Shown here: positions 38,001 to 50,476 of the stretch, in pieces
How positions within the stretch are numbered: the first letter of the stretch is position 1
Layout: each line of letters begins with the position of its first letter
Assembly (NCBI GenBank): GCA_036345935.2
Contig: JADWOT020000009.1
Span: forward strand, 12,179,769 to 12,243,768
From: Taenia hydatigena
Lineage: Eukaryota > Platyhelminthes > Cestoda > Cyclophyllidea > Taeniidae
Length of the DNA stretch: 64,000 bases
Reading direction: 5' to 3'
The notes under the pieces: generated by a model
The model's database searches: none
What the model was told of the DNA's origin: nothing
What the model saw: the letters and a program-made list of their open reading frames with translations, nothing else
Made by a program: the position numbers and the translations under genes

Positions 38001-40542
38001 ACGCCTCACAGCATCAATTTTCATATATAGTAAACGCAATGTGGACGAAAATTGAGTTAACGGAGTACACATAACAAAAAATTCTCGGGATTCGCTTCAT
38101 ATACAAAAGCTTGAGTCCTGTCTGTTGAGATGTTGCAAAGATTAATGACACGAGCACAAAATGTTTTTTCACCAACTCCATTCTTATCTGTGTACAGACA
38201 CTGAACATTGTGATCACTTGGAACTTTACCTGGTCTAGTAAACAGTCCAACATTGCAATAATGTCAACCGATTAAACAGCACCTCATTTGCAGCCTCTTG
38301 GCCACTGAAAACCTTTCGGAATGTCTCCGCAACAAATCTAGCGGGCATTTTATCACCCTTTCGGAAGGCAATATGACAGCAGAGGAAGACAGTACGGCAG
38401 AACATGACCAGTCATTGCATGTGCAGCCACGCTTCTTCCTCCGCCTTAAATCAATGCATATTTAAGGTGACATTCATCGCTTAACATAAGGCAAGCATCT
38501 TCAAACTATCAAAACTTAGATTTTTACACATTTTTAGAATTCAACGACGCAGGAATGCATTACAACAAGACAAAACTTTGGTTATTTTCATTCTATTAAG
38601 TCAGTGGCTGGTCACTCGAATAATTTGTCCCTCACTGAATTGCGCTGATCTCTTGTGTGTCAAAACTACCCAATTGAATTGGCATCCTCACATTGCAAAC
38701 CTACGTCGGAAAGACAAGCAGAATTGGGGCATTTTTGTTTAAAGTAGGCGTGGTGATACGGCAATGCGCAGTAGCCTTAGCATCGGGCACGGTCAAAGTA
38801 ACATGTGGTGTTTCAAAGACAGATTGTTTATTGCAAAGCATTGTCAACTTACTGTGGAGGAGGAATCACTATTATGAGTGGGTGAAACTTTACACATCTC
38901 CAAGTTCCTTCGATACTCCTAGGCATTTAGGTGTTACTCAATGCGATCAGTAGATTAAGCTGAATTTTAACAATAGCTTATGGAATTTCCTTCTGAATTC
39001 TCAATAAATGACTGCGGCACTCCAAAATGGCAGGAAATCTGCAGAATAATAATAGTGAGGATGAGTAAGATGAGTTAAGTAGTGACATCACAGGCGAAAT
39101 TGCGGACTGTGTTGACATCGGATTTGGATTCGGGTGCATTCTGAGATGAATGCTCTCACAGTTATGTTAATCTCCACCTTACGACCAATCGCGATCCCAT
39201 ATCCTGAGCGTCATTCTCTGTTAGCGCACCAGGATTGGAAAAGCTCTTCGTACAAGTCGGTACAACCCATTGGCCATTGTATCGGGTTAGTTCATCTATG
39301 TTTAGTACAGAGGTATATTTGCCGTGGAATATCCTGTAAAATGGAACACATTTAGCAAAAATATAAAAGCTGGAGGTGTTTTCTCAAAAAATTGCTTGTC
39401 GAACGACAATCGATTTTCCCTTTTCTTAACAAAAGAAATCGCTTCAATGCTAGCCAATAACTTGTCGGTGATTAAACGCTTTTAATTTGTCATAACTAAC
39501 AGCGAAATGCTAAGATTTGTAGTCAAATTGTCAATTTTCAAAATAAGCATCATTGAAAATGCTCGTGCGAAATTCACAAACGACTTGCGGTATCGCAGTA
39601 CGTTGTTTGGTGAGGACTGCACACATTGAGGGTGATATCAGCGCTTAGAGAAAATTAAGAGTTTAGAGTTGCGAAGTAAGCAAGTCCGCTCGCTTAAATG
39701 CAAAAGCAGCAATAATAATACTGGCATGACGAAAGCATTAGACAGGCGCATTTCCATTGCCTGTTAAGAGTTCTGGATCGTTTCAGCGTCTAATGTCATA
39801 CTGTCTCGCCAGTCAGTGATTAATAGCTCTTCTCACCTTTATTACACCACTGCGTGGAGCACTGTTAGTCAAGTGATCCCGCTAAACCAAATTTTAGGCG
39901 ATGAAAATTCTTGATCATGGTCGCTATTTAATAAAGAAAATTGTAGAGTGCTTTATTAAAATCAGGCAATCGGTGAGTCAGAGTGCTGGTACCTGTGGCA
40001 CTCTTCCTTGCGTTGTTACTACTAATCCTCTCATCCAACCTTCTGAAAAGAAATGACATTCAAAATTTTCGTTAGTTAAGTTTGATCTCCTGCATGCTAG
40101 TCTGATGGAGGTCTATTGAAATGCAGCTTCAGGTGAAGGTAGGGTGCACACCTCCACAGGACTCTGTTTTGTTCTACTTGAAGCACGGGTAAGCCGTTCA
40201 CCGCACAAGACCAAAACTCTAACTCATCTTTCCTTTCCTCCTTTCTCTTGCTCTTGATTAAGGAAATTAGGTATTCGACAATAAAATAAGGGCGCTTACA
40301 TACATCTTTGTTTTAAAATTAGATGCAGGCACTTGGATGGCAGTTTGTTATATTTGACTTGCCAAACATTCTCTAATGAATTTCGCGCAAAATAAAATAC
40401 GGTGTAAGAGCAGAAGCATCAAATCCACTGCGACCAGCTAGATTATAGGGTTACAGATTAAAACCAAGCTCATAAGGGCATCATGGTACATTAGCATGAA
40501 TGCCAAATTTTGTGCTGCTCATAGAGAAAGGCAAACACTTAC
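38001..40542. other. Nothing recognised
   Basis: A mostly AT-rich stretch. Frames at 38014-38253 (-) and 38693-38953 (+) have no family or splice support. Confidence 0.35.
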
Positions 40543-40879
40543 ATGAGACAGCCACCGACACCACAGCCCGCGCTGCTGAAGCAGTCACGGTTCCCATTGT
40601 TATGCAGAAAGGCTTTGTTAGCACGGAAGTTGAGTACCACACAATATTCACACCCGTGCACTTTCGTTGCACATTGCATCTGTACCACCTTTAGGCCCAT
40701 GCGAACCGCAACGCCAAGTCCATGTTTAAGTAGGATTTTCGTCACATCTAACCCATCCTCCATTGTGCCTCCTGGCCGCATGCAGTCCCTAACACAAAGA
40801 GAGAACTTCACCACAAAGCAAATTACGTACTCAACAGTACAGTCGTCAGTCGTAGTGCTAGCATCTTGCGAGCAACTTC
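40543..40879 (-). CDS. Internal exon of unidentified gene, Cys-rich
   Basis: A 337-base open exon with acceptor cctaaatggag and strong donor AT|gtaagt, phase 1 to 2. It starts SCSQDASTTTDDCTVEY and ends in a cysteine-rich tail (DCFSSAGCGVGGC). About ten cysteines, one short hydrophobic stretch and a central LDVTKILLKHGLGVAVRM segment are seen. I do not recognise the family. The opposite strand is also open (40543-40917), but only this strand has clean splice signals at both ends. Confidence 0.4.
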
Positions 40880-41536
40880 CTCCATTTAGGAAAGAATGGT
40901 TGTTTCGCCATGTATGAGAAAAGAGAGGTGTATTTGACGATCTCTGAACATCCACCAGTTGGTCTTTGTGAGTTGGATGGCGTTGCGGTTAAGTCCTTGC
41001 ATGAGCATGCGAATGCTACATTGCTGTAGCACTGCTGCACAGCTGAATAGGCTGGAATAGATCTAACTCGAGAACGAGCAAACAGGTGGGAACTTTGTCT
41101 AGAAGGAACTTTTACACAACACTTTGCTGCTTCCTTCTATCGTATTGATGCACCAACGAGCAAGTTCACTCTTTTGCTGCTTCTATTTATGCGTGGTATC
41201 CGGGAGCAGCACAGTAAGGAATAATTTTAAAGTTGCTTTGTGGAATCCGCAATCCATTGGGTCATTCCACAGGGTTTAATCGCACACAGCCTGCACTGGC
41301 AGTCACTACCAGGTGAAGCACGAGACTGTTTTGAAATTGGCCTTTGCTATTGTCATTTAGAATTTATGCTCGCTACGCACACAGTTACGAAGGCAAAGGC
41401 TATTTCCTCACCTAACAGAGAACACAACGTGCTGTCGGGTTATTTAATCGTTCAGCTCTTTTTCTGCTTCTCCTACCAATGCGGATGAGTGTACAGTAAT
41501 CACTGCTCCATGGCATTTGAGACAAAGTTCGTTTAC

Positions 41537-41749
41537 ATAGGTGCATATGGAACAAGGCACATCTTTTGGTCGAAGTGGATCCACTGAGTGGATTTCGCAA
41601 TTAGCTGGCTACTGGAAGGGGTGACAGCTCGACTGCTGGTCGCAAAGGTGATCATTCTCCAACCAACTGTCAAGAACAGCAACTTTGTGTTTGTGCTATT
41701 ATTCACGTCAACGCTACTTCCCACATTTCGTGCAAAAGAAAGTATGCGA
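41537..41749 (-). CDS. Internal exon of unidentified gene
   Basis: A 213-base exon with acceptor tttttctag and donor AT|gtaaac, phase 2 to 2. It encodes SRILSFARNVGSSVDVNNST to CLVPYAPM with an N-glycosylation sequon. It does not join directly in phase to the exon at 40543-40879, so there is either a small exon between them or a different gene. Function is unknown. Confidence 0.4.
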
Positions 41750-42696
41750 CTAGAAAAATAAACAACTCCCCTATTATGCAATACTTTTAAGGATATGCGA
41801 TCTGCAAAATTAATTGGTTAGTACCTCATCAAGAAGCCATCGTCATTTCTCCTGATAACCCGCATACAGATTTCTCGTGACAGGTCAAATTAGGAATACT
41901 ATCCTTAGAGATTGTTAGTGTGATGACCCTCGCAAAAGCAGAAGGGGAGAGAAATACAGGAAGATGAACCTGAGAGGGAAGGTAGGGAAGTTATTGTGTG
42001 AGTTACCTCTAATTTACACGAATTCCAACCGTTCCATACGCTTGGAATTGTGACGTCCTTTGAAAGGAGGATAGGGGGTAGTGATGCGACAGAAGGTACA
42101 GACTGCTAGGACGAAAGGGTGCGGAGGAGAGGTGATGCGGATAATTTGAACAACAGCATGAGTAATGGCGTTGAGCGCCGCGTCAGGAAGCATGCCTCGA
42201 GTTAATGTGACTGAAATCTTCCTCGTTGTTGCGTGTAGAATCGGTTAGTGGCACGTGTTTCAGCCGTGGTCCATTGTAGCATCGTGTTTGTCAGCCCACA
42301 GAGCAAAAGTTATTTTAGCTGAGATTTGGCAAGCATTTCATTTGTCTCTGTGCCCACCATCTTGGCTACACTCTCTACAACAAGGCCATTTCCAATTCTT
42401 TCCCACCTTGTGTGACGCAGGCCACCGGAAGTCAGTTCACGATTGGAGTGACTCGCAATGCCTAACTTCGGGCGACGGCACTGTTTATTGAATTAAGTTG
42501 CAACAACTAATTGAAGCAGAGAGGACGAGAGAGTACAACCGGGTGAACGGTCAGACGCACCATTTATGAACGGATGCGAAACGGATGTGCATATGATACC
42601 CGTGCAGTTAGTGTGATGAATGGACAGATAAGGGGGCGATAAAAGCAGACAGCTAGAAAGACAAGGGACGGCAGCCTGTACCTGCAACTCAGTCAC

Positions 42697-43162
42697 CATT
42701 GCCCAAAACTGCTGTGTTCGGTTGTGACTTGCTCCATTTCGCGACCTCCAACTTGGGGTCTGGAAAGTGATCTGTATGGGGTAACTAAATTAGTCTGATT
42801 GCAATAGGATGTTATTTGCAGTGCCGTTTTAGCCAACGCGAGCTGCTATCAGTGCTTTACATATTACACTAGGTGACACCGTTGCAGCTACTGCTGAGAA
42901 TGGCTCTTCTGTCTATTTAAGCCCTACAATTAAAATAGTTTGGGCAAAAGGACCAGAGAGTCGAAATAACATAAATCTGCCATTGGCACCTTCATGCCCT
43001 CTCACCAGCTCTGCATATTCTCATGGTAAAAGTGCTCTCCTCCGGCGTTTTGGTAACTTGAGAGGGTTTATTTTTTGCAATCTGAATGTCTCCAGCCAGC
43101 ATTGTAGACAGATCTGTCTCGGTCAGCTTCACACACCTGCCACATGCTGTCCGAAGCGACTC
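42697..43162 (-). CDS. Two linked exons of unidentified gene
   Basis: Exon 43006-43162 (acceptor tgcacag, donor G|gtgaga) encodes ESLRTACGRCVKLTETDL, TMLAGDIQIAKNKPSQ and TPEESTFTMRICRA. It joins in phase to exon 42697-42759 (acceptor ctttccag, donor G|gtgact), which encodes DPKLEVAKWSKSQPNTAVLGN. The phase match and splice sites support a real transcript. The sequence is acidic and helical-looking with CGRC. I do not recognise the family. It may belong with the exons at 41.5 and 40.5 kb. Confidence 0.4.
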
Positions 43163-44600
43163 CTGTGCATTCAGCAAATAGAGGGGGAGAAAGAGGAACC
43201 TCTAGGTAGGCGGTTAACTGAATAAGCATGCGTGCATAGACGAGGAGACTAATGGTCCTAAGACTGATGATTTTAGCTTCGTTGACTCACTTGGCCTCTG
43301 TCTCTACCTCCACTTTCTGACAAACCCACAAATCAAAGGTATACAAATGCATAAAATCTAGTTGATGCTTTGCGAAACTTCCTTTTCGCAAAAGCTGTTG
43401 GTAATATATTTGATAGTGGCAAGGAAGCTACAAGTTGAGGTGGAAAGCGGAGCAATTAAAAAGTGCTTGCACGAGTGGGCACAAAGTCATTTAAAGTGAC
43501 AAGGATTGGATGCTGTCCGTGCAACTATGGCCTCCTCAATCAAATGTTAACCACCATAGTGTAATTATACCACGAGAGGGTTTTACAATATCATGATGCG
43601 TCATCACCCAGACTGAAGGACGGAAGCGGACCACCCCAGGCCATTAAGCAAGATTGTTTTCATGGGTGTCGCCATCTTCGCTCATGTCCTTTTTCTCTGA
43701 CTACCCGAGAACGAGTAGACCGATTACTTTGGGACGGGTGTGGGAGATTAAAAACACGAACGTCTGAAAGCTAATTTCCTCTAGTGTACTCGGTATCAGC
43801 ATCGGGTTCCAATTTAGACTTTTGCGTTCCTGCTTCTCGTCCAAAAGACGCATTATACAAAAACGTGATTAATTCATCGGTTTGTAAATAAGAGGATAGA
43901 GGTCACAGGTAACAAAGAATTTAGATCCAATCCGCCAGTGACCACACTTTAGTTCAGATCGAATTTTGGTACCTAGTGATTACCATCATTATTACTCATA
44001 AGCTCAAAACCAATCCCACTTCTATTTCACCCGTTACAATGTTTCATCGATGCTTTGGTGATTAGTATGATCAAGGTAAAATCCAGTCTTAAAAGAAATA
44101 TTTTGACTTCACATCATCCGCGATTCCTTAAAAAATTACAAAGCGATGTAATTTTGTTTGATTCACCAAAATATTGCCTTTCGCTGACAAACCCTACCTG
44201 ACTTCAGTCGATAGTCCCTGATATCCGATTTGTTTTCATAAAAGAATACAACATAATTTAAATGCACAATTTAATCCACACGTGATTGGGCTTTACCCCG
44301 TCACAGCATTTATTTGGTAATAAATAGGAAAATGAAAGGAGAAGAATGATGATCATTATATTGCGATACCAGCATTGGCTAAGTAACCGAATCTGAGCCA
44401 GATAGAAATGCGTTTACATCATGGCGAATTGACTTGGAAAGCACATCTCAGTTGTGAAAATTATTCACTCCAAATAGAGATTCACCTAAACCTGTCATTA
44501 GTCTTGCGACTACGCAAATTTCAACAGCTTTGTGGTTGATAATTATGAAGTGAGGGACCGACGACTAGATAACCAATCGCAATTTATGTTGACTCGGATT
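43163..44600. other. Nothing recognised
   Basis: AT-rich spacer between the unidentified minus-strand exons and the CDK relic. No open frame of note. Confidence 0.4.
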
Positions 44601-44661
44601 TTGTTCTGAATATACCGCGGTGATGTCGAGCTACAGTGTTTCGAGTCTTTCTTGACTGCAG

Positions 44662-46057
44662 ATAATGAGAGAAGATTTGTCAGAGGCACTTACTCCTTTG
44701 TTCTGGGCACGTACGGGATTGTTTACAAGTGTTTTGACCTTAAGTCAGGTCAGCTTACGGCCTTGAAGCGAGTAATGCTTGAGCACAACCACCAAGGTGT
44801 CCCTTCGAATGCTCTCGGAAAAGTTGCGCTGCTGAAAGAACTTAAACCCCACAACATCGTGAAGTACACCCTAGAGATTAATGACGTTCTCCAGTGAAGA
44901 GCATGTCATTCTAAATGACGGTCAACTATAATTAATTTTGAATACGTGAATATGGATCTCAGGCGGCATTTGGATAGTAAGCATAAAAGCACTAGTTGCC
45001 TCCAGGCACTGCTAAAGTGGGCCTTCACCTTGGTCAATTTTGCATCTAGTCGTTCATGCACCAAATACTGCAGGCTCTTCGGTATTGTCACGTAAGGTGC
45101 ATTGTCCACCAGGACTCGATACCCCAAAACGTGTTGGTCGATGTTAAAAGAATGCTGCTGGATTGCAAGTTACACCGATGCAGGTTTATGCTAAACATAA
45201 AAGTAAAACGAACGCTGTGGACATCGGATCATCAAACAAATTTACCTCAAGGAACACTTCTCCTTAATCAAAGACAGTTTCTACACCTGCAGGTCAAAAT
45301 AATGAATCCACTACATCCTCATGCACACCGTCGACTACCCAGGTAAGAAAAAAAGATAAAAGTGCTTCTCGGTGCTCAGATTATTCGAACCGCAAACATA
45401 TTAACTAGAGCCGATGCAGTTTCCCAACGTGTTTAAGCGGTTTCTTCGTAATTTACAAAATTTGAATTGGTGTCTGCGCTGATTTTCATTCCGCTTGCTG
45501 TTGCTTGCAAGCACTTTGCAGACCGCTAAATACTATGAGCTCTGACTCCCAAATGATTGATTGTTACCTAGGTCTGCTGACCATCATAGTCGCTAAAGCC
45601 TCCACACGCCACCTTATTCCCCTTTTCGCACGGGCTCTAGATACGATCAATCTGTTATGAGTCATTTTTAGAGACTATTTGGGGCCAAGGCATGCCAGAA
45701 ACAGATCAAAAGAGATGCTCCAGCACTGGTACTTCTTCCTTCTCTACTACACAAGCTGCGTTTTGTTCTACGCTTCAACCACTCCATTGCACCGAAACCT
45801 TAGTCGGTGCTTTCTCCTGAATAAGTCAGTGAGCTAATCTACTTTGCGTGCAGGCATCGGCATTAAGCAACGTCATGCGAATGCAATTCCGAACATTCAG
45901 TACCACTGAAGAGAAGTGCTTGATTGGCCTAATGTCATTACGCGGTCCATCAGCAAACTTGCGGCATCTGGAGCCTACCGTATCGAAATATTTTATGCGC
46001 TATCCTAGCTCCTTCAGTGTCCATTGCTATAGTCTGCGTGGTCATCGATTTGAATAG
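44662..46057 (+). pseudogene. Cyclin-dependent kinase pseudogene, intron-bearing
   Basis: Kinase motifs of the CDK1/CDK5 type appear in order but in different frames. These are GTYGIVYKCFDLKSGQ (Gly loop), TALKRVMLE (ATP-binding Lys), QGVPSNALGKVALLKELKPHNIVK (where PSTAIRE is expected), NFEYVNMDLRRHLDSK, then MHQILQALRYCHVRCIVHQDSIPQNVLVD. The catalytic HRDLKPQN reads HQDSIPQN. Stops follow NDVLQ at about 44,895 and a frame change occurs at about 44,940-45,055. A donor (CCCAG|gtaaga, 45343) and an acceptor (gcgtgcag, 45853) mark a 511-base intron, after which MQFRTFSTTEEKC resembles the CDK C-lobe (IFR-LGTPTE). A tgactgcag acceptor precedes the first exon. Retained introns point to a duplicated and decayed gene, not a retrocopy. 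Confidence 0.75.
45343..45853 (+). other. Retained intron in the CDK pseudogene
   Basis: GT-AG boundaries (gtaaga...gcgtgcag) separate N-lobe and C-lobe remnants of the CDK relic. No coding similarity lies inside. Confidence 0.5.
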
Positions 46058-46705
46058 CTAGTTGACACAGTATACGCGCCTTCTCAGACCCGTCAGGCAC
46101 ATTCTGAACCGACAGTGATCGCAACCAAATATTCCACATTCATGAAGGACTATGCGTTGCCGCAGGTCGGATGCCTTATCCGAAGACCTAAGCGCACTTC
46201 ACCACCTTCATATTGCTCATCTTGGTGTAGTGTTGCTGACGTTCAACAAAAAGACCATTTTTAAATTGTTCACCAGTAACACCAAGACTACTTAAAATGA
46301 CATTTGATAATCAATCGGCCATTTGTGGATGTAGATCTAATGGCAATATCTTTCAGACATGCTGTCAATATCACCGATAAACTATGCGCGTTGAACAGTA
46401 CGTGAATTGGTCACTAGAATCAACCACAAACAATGAAGCAGACGTGTCTAATAAGGCTGTCAGAGACGTCACATAACACGCAGCTTCGACACAATCGGGG
46501 TGCGGGGACTGAGAAAGTTACAAAGGACGCCCTGATTAAAATAAAATAGAAACGAGCACCTGTTAAGAGAGTTTTTTTGCGAACATTTAAAGGCTGAGTT
46601 GAAATTTATCCCACAGTCCCTTCAAGCATCATAGCTGGTAGATCCCTACTCGCTTGCTTAATCACTGAGCCAAGTAAAGCAGGTGTGGTAGGTTCATCAG
46701 TTGCG
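46058..46705. other. Spacer before tandem duplication
   Basis: Nothing recognised. Confidence 0.4.
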
Positions 46706-47369
46706 GTGGACATGGGTGATGAAGTGGAATTTCTCAGAGCGCAGCAGTGCAGGAAGCCATAGTGAATACGATCATGGCGCATGATGACCAGGATTTAACC
46801 CGTGGCGCCTTCCGGGTCAACATATCACGGAATAGCAGGTGACCTTGCCCAGAGAGAACCTTAAGCGCCAAACGAATCGTCTAGCGATAAGGCTCACAGA
46901 TGGTGCCTTGCCACCACGACTAGCCAGATATTGTAATTGGGCATTATGGCGCCCCCTAGGCAGACTCCCGGCCCTTTCCTGTGATGCTTGGTGTCTCCAG
47001 AGCTGAGGGCACCTCCTTGCTTACCACGGCCAAACAATGCTCATTTCTGCACTTTGATTAGTATGGATCAGATACACGAAGACTACTGAGTAATTCCAAG
47101 CACCGTCTTAATTTCCTTTCCTTGTGCCACTGTCACTTATCGGCAACATTATCATTTATTATCAGTACATGGAGGCACGCTTAATAGCATCTGCATATGC
47201 GTGAAGTGAAAATCTATGCATGTGCATAGATATGAAGAAATAACCTGCTGAATGACTAAAACTTAAAAATATGTGATGGTGCTACAATGTAACAGCAGAC
47301 AAAATGAAATGATGCTTGTCACACATGCTAGTAATGCTACAAACATGAAAGCTGTCCATCTACCGAAGC

Positions 47370-47866
47370 CGATTTGAACACCAACTCCATTCCTGCTGAT
47401 ACCTATTACAATGGTTTCGTTCAATATCAAGATGCAACTGATAAAAATTGGAACAGCATTTTGACAGTGTAGGTGCTATTCTTGCCGCTATTTTGTAGAA
47501 ATGAGGGGCATGTCATTGGTAACTTGGGTGGGGGAGCACATATTACGGACTCAGCGCAACCCAACTCATTGGAAGTGTTTCCGACAGAGCAACTAACAGC
47601 AGCACTCTTTCTGTCATACAGAGAGGTACCACACGTTCCGCTTGTAATGAATTTTAGAATGGCTCTCCACTGCATCATTTTGATTCGAACGAACACGGAG
47701 GAAATGTGTTTGGTGGAAGCAGTGCGAGGATATTTGTCTCTCAGCATATTGTCCGGCCACAAGATTTCTTCGCTCTTCGACCGGACAACAGTCACGCACC
47801 ATTCGTGCCTACTTTGAAGTCAAAACCAAATGCAATCGTCCGCTTGCAAGGTGTTTGTCTCATTTT
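47370..47866 (+). repeat. Inverted repeat, copy A (unit 1)
   Basis: Matches the reverse complement of 54184-54690. The same block recurs in unit 2 at about 51141-51637. The reverse strand keeps an open frame (47427-47795, VVRSKSEEILWPDNMLRD) whose changes in copy B are partly conservative (IKMMQWRAI/IKVMQWKAI). This might reflect a former coding exon. Confidence 0.8.
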
Positions 47867-49341
47867 ATATCAAAGGAATGCTTTGGAACTTCCGCGGCTT
47901 ACTTTCTAATGGACGTTGTTCTTTCAGATTGGGCGTGAGGGTGGGAAGAGGCGCTGGTATGAAGGACAGGCTCTTTTGCACCATAACGATGGACCTGATG
48001 CTTTGATCGACCCGGCGACATCCAAAATCTGCGAAGGGACATTCATAGTAGCATGATTAAAGAAGCACTACCTTAAGTTTCAACTTAGAGAGCATTGCAG
48101 TACCATCTACAACATGAATTGACTGCAATTCATGATTACCTCAAAGAACAACCTCAGAGATTGAGAATGGTGGGGAAGTGTGCGTCCACACACAGAGGGT
48201 CACATCAGACACTCCCCTCTTCTCCTCAGTTAATTCGCGGCTGGTTAGGTGATGCAACTCAGAGTGCCGTAGCATTAAAAGACCAATTACGCGCACAGAA
48301 GTCGTTCGAAGGGGGCGCTTGCTCAGCAGCCGAGCGCCGCGCAGTAACATATGAGGGGACCACATTGATGGTATACGATGTCGCAATTACTGATCCCACT
48401 ATAGCTATACCGGCATCAATTTCCTGCAGAAAACAGCGTAAGCTGACAATGGAGCACTGCTAATTGAGCACTTGCATAGGGCACGCAATGAAGATTACCT
48501 GCTCCACATGACTGCTACTTCTGGCAATGAGAACAACTTCGTGAAATTGCCACACGTATTTGAGCAGCAACGGTGGTACCCGAGCATTGCAGCACGCACA
48601 CACAACACACATGAATGCTTGTGCTACTAACTACGAACAGTAGAACCTCAGAGTAAATCATGCAAAGGGACTTACGCGGGCAGCAGTGCAGCTATTTGAT
48701 GTAGTATGCGATTGGGAAGGACGAAGCTGAAAACGAAGGGAAAGATAAAGAATTTGTAGATTCAGTCTTCTATCATCTAGTCTTAACAATGCTCTCCCAC
48801 CCTGACGACTTGTATTCAACACCTTCGACGACTTTAAACGCACTACTCCAAACATCCGACAAACCATCGCCTCTGATTGAATGTAACCCTTCTCCCTATG
48901 GATTGTCTACACATGATGACGCGAGTTGATACAGCCAGCCCGAAAGTGGGGTTGTATGCACTCTTCACAGATATGCTGACTTAGGGGAAGTGAATGAGCA
49001 CTTCCATTCACATCACCAAATAGGGAGTTTTAAGAGCAGTTAGTCGTCGCATGTCGATTTGTCATTCTGCCTTTTCACACGCACGTTGAAGTTGAACGAA
49101 ACAACCAATTAAGCATGCCACCACATAACAACGCTAAAACACAGCGTTTTAACCGCTCCTACACCCTCCATCCCAACACACCCTACCTAGCACAAGAGCC
49201 AAACCATGTCAACCACGGTAATGATAGCACCTTTCAAATGCCCAATGTTCAATCAGCGACCGTTATGATCTTATTTCGAAGTGCTGCAATGCCTGTGGGT
49301 GGCCACAAAGAGGCATGATAAGGAGGGAATGGGGAGCATAC

Positions 49342-50349
49342 CCGTGACTTTCGTCCTCATTTCGTGCAATGGTGTCTCGCAATATGCACAGATACTTGAG
49401 AGCGTAGAGCTGACGCTTGTCCAGAGACTCCCTCACCACCGCATGCGATTTCGACAGATACTCCAATGCGTTAAACTGCGGTTTCTTGTAAATCTAATGT
49501 AAGGATACAAAACAAAAGAAGCAGTTAAACATAAAATAGAGTGCAGAAAGTAGTGGGAAAAGTTTATCATGAAAGACTAGCACAATGCAAAATGTCCCCA
49601 TGTACTGAATCAGCCCCATGGTGATACTAAGTAATTGGGATATTCCGCACTCGCAGCTGCAGCTACATGCACCTCACGGTAGCGTTCACTATGAACTCAC
49701 CTTATTCTCCAATCAGCCAGCTGGAGTGCATTGTTAGGAAGAAAGCCAACAAAGTACTGCAGTAGGTAAGCAAGGCAAAATCGCGGAATACGCAGTGCCC
49801 GAGCTGCCTGTCCGGTGTCGAAGAGATTCACCATGTACACACCGAAGTCTCGTTGCAGCCACATGAGGTCCAAATCGGAGCCGTGAAGTACCTTCACAAG
49901 CCTCGGATCAGTGAACACATAGTTCAACTGGTCGAGATGGTCATGAAGAGCAAGGGCATCAACAATGTAATCCTTGGTACGCGTAGACAGCTGGATGAGG
50001 CATGTCATGCCCAGGAATGTGCGGTAACTGTGGTGCTGTTATCGAAAGAGGCAACAATTACAAGGCTTCTTGCTGAAGGTACATGGAGCAAAAGCATGCT
50101 GCATTACGACGCTACTTACTTCTAGATCAACAGCGATTTCCGACGCTGTACTCAATTCCGCCAACATATTACTTAGGCCGTCCACGGTCTCGATGATATC
50201 CAGTGGTGTTTCCTCCAGAGAAAGTGGCCTTGCATTCGGTGTGGTGCTGTCATATTTGTACTGCCCTAAGCTCCTTCCGTACGCCTCCAGCTCTGATAGA
50301 TAGGGGTGCATGTAATCACCAGTTTGGGGATCTGCTTCAAAAGTGCAAT
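49342..50349 (-). pseudogene. EXOSC10: Partial Rrp6/EXOSC10 exonuclease, motif III exon missing (copy 1)
   Basis: Three exons with clean splice sites. 50120-50349 reads DCTFEADPQTGDYMHPYLSE to EIAVDLE, with motif I D-x-E. 49701-50035 reads HHSYRTFLGMTCLIQLSTRT, VLHGSDLDLMWLQRDFG (motif II Asp), FDTGQAARAL and LQLADWRIR. 49342-49493 reads IYKKPQFNALEYLSK to RNEDESHG, the HRDC-side region. This is the nuclear-exosome 3'-5' exonuclease of the DEDDy class, acting in RNA processing and decay. Exon 2 ends in phase 2 but exon 3 starts in phase 0. The intervening 207 bases hold no Y-x-x-x-D motif III (usually ARDDTHYLL), so the catalytic set is incomplete. No start, N-terminus or C-terminus is present. 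It is a fragment, probably a pseudogene. Confidence 0.88.
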
Positions 50350-50476
50350 CTAAAAGAACAACGCGCATTAGATAGGAAGCCTCAAAACTCCAAGTTATCT
50401 GTTTGAAACGAGGCGAGATAAACACCTTGCAGGTGGACGATTGCATTTGGTTTTGAATTCAAAGTTGGCACGAATG

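Larger units (their letters stand above)
46706..50476. repeat. 3,771-bp tandem duplication, unit 1
   Basis: Every base from gtggacatgggtgatg (46706) to cacgaatg (50476) recurs 3,771 bases later with only rare differences (for example ccagat/ccaggt at about 46,930, caccacc/catcacc at about 49,439). The near identity means either a very recent duplication or an assembly artefact. The unit contains a partial Rrp6-like gene on the minus strand and several non-conserved open frames. Confidence 0.97.

Noticed and set aside
40543..40917. 124-residue open frame on the plus strand
   Set aside because: It is antisense to an exon with splice sites at both ends; the Pro/Thr/Ser-rich reading looks like a shadow.
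48095..48463. 122-residue plus-strand frame in the duplication (repeated at 51866-52234)
   Set aside because: The opposite strand is partly open too and no domain is seen. Its duplication reflects copying of the whole unit, not selection.
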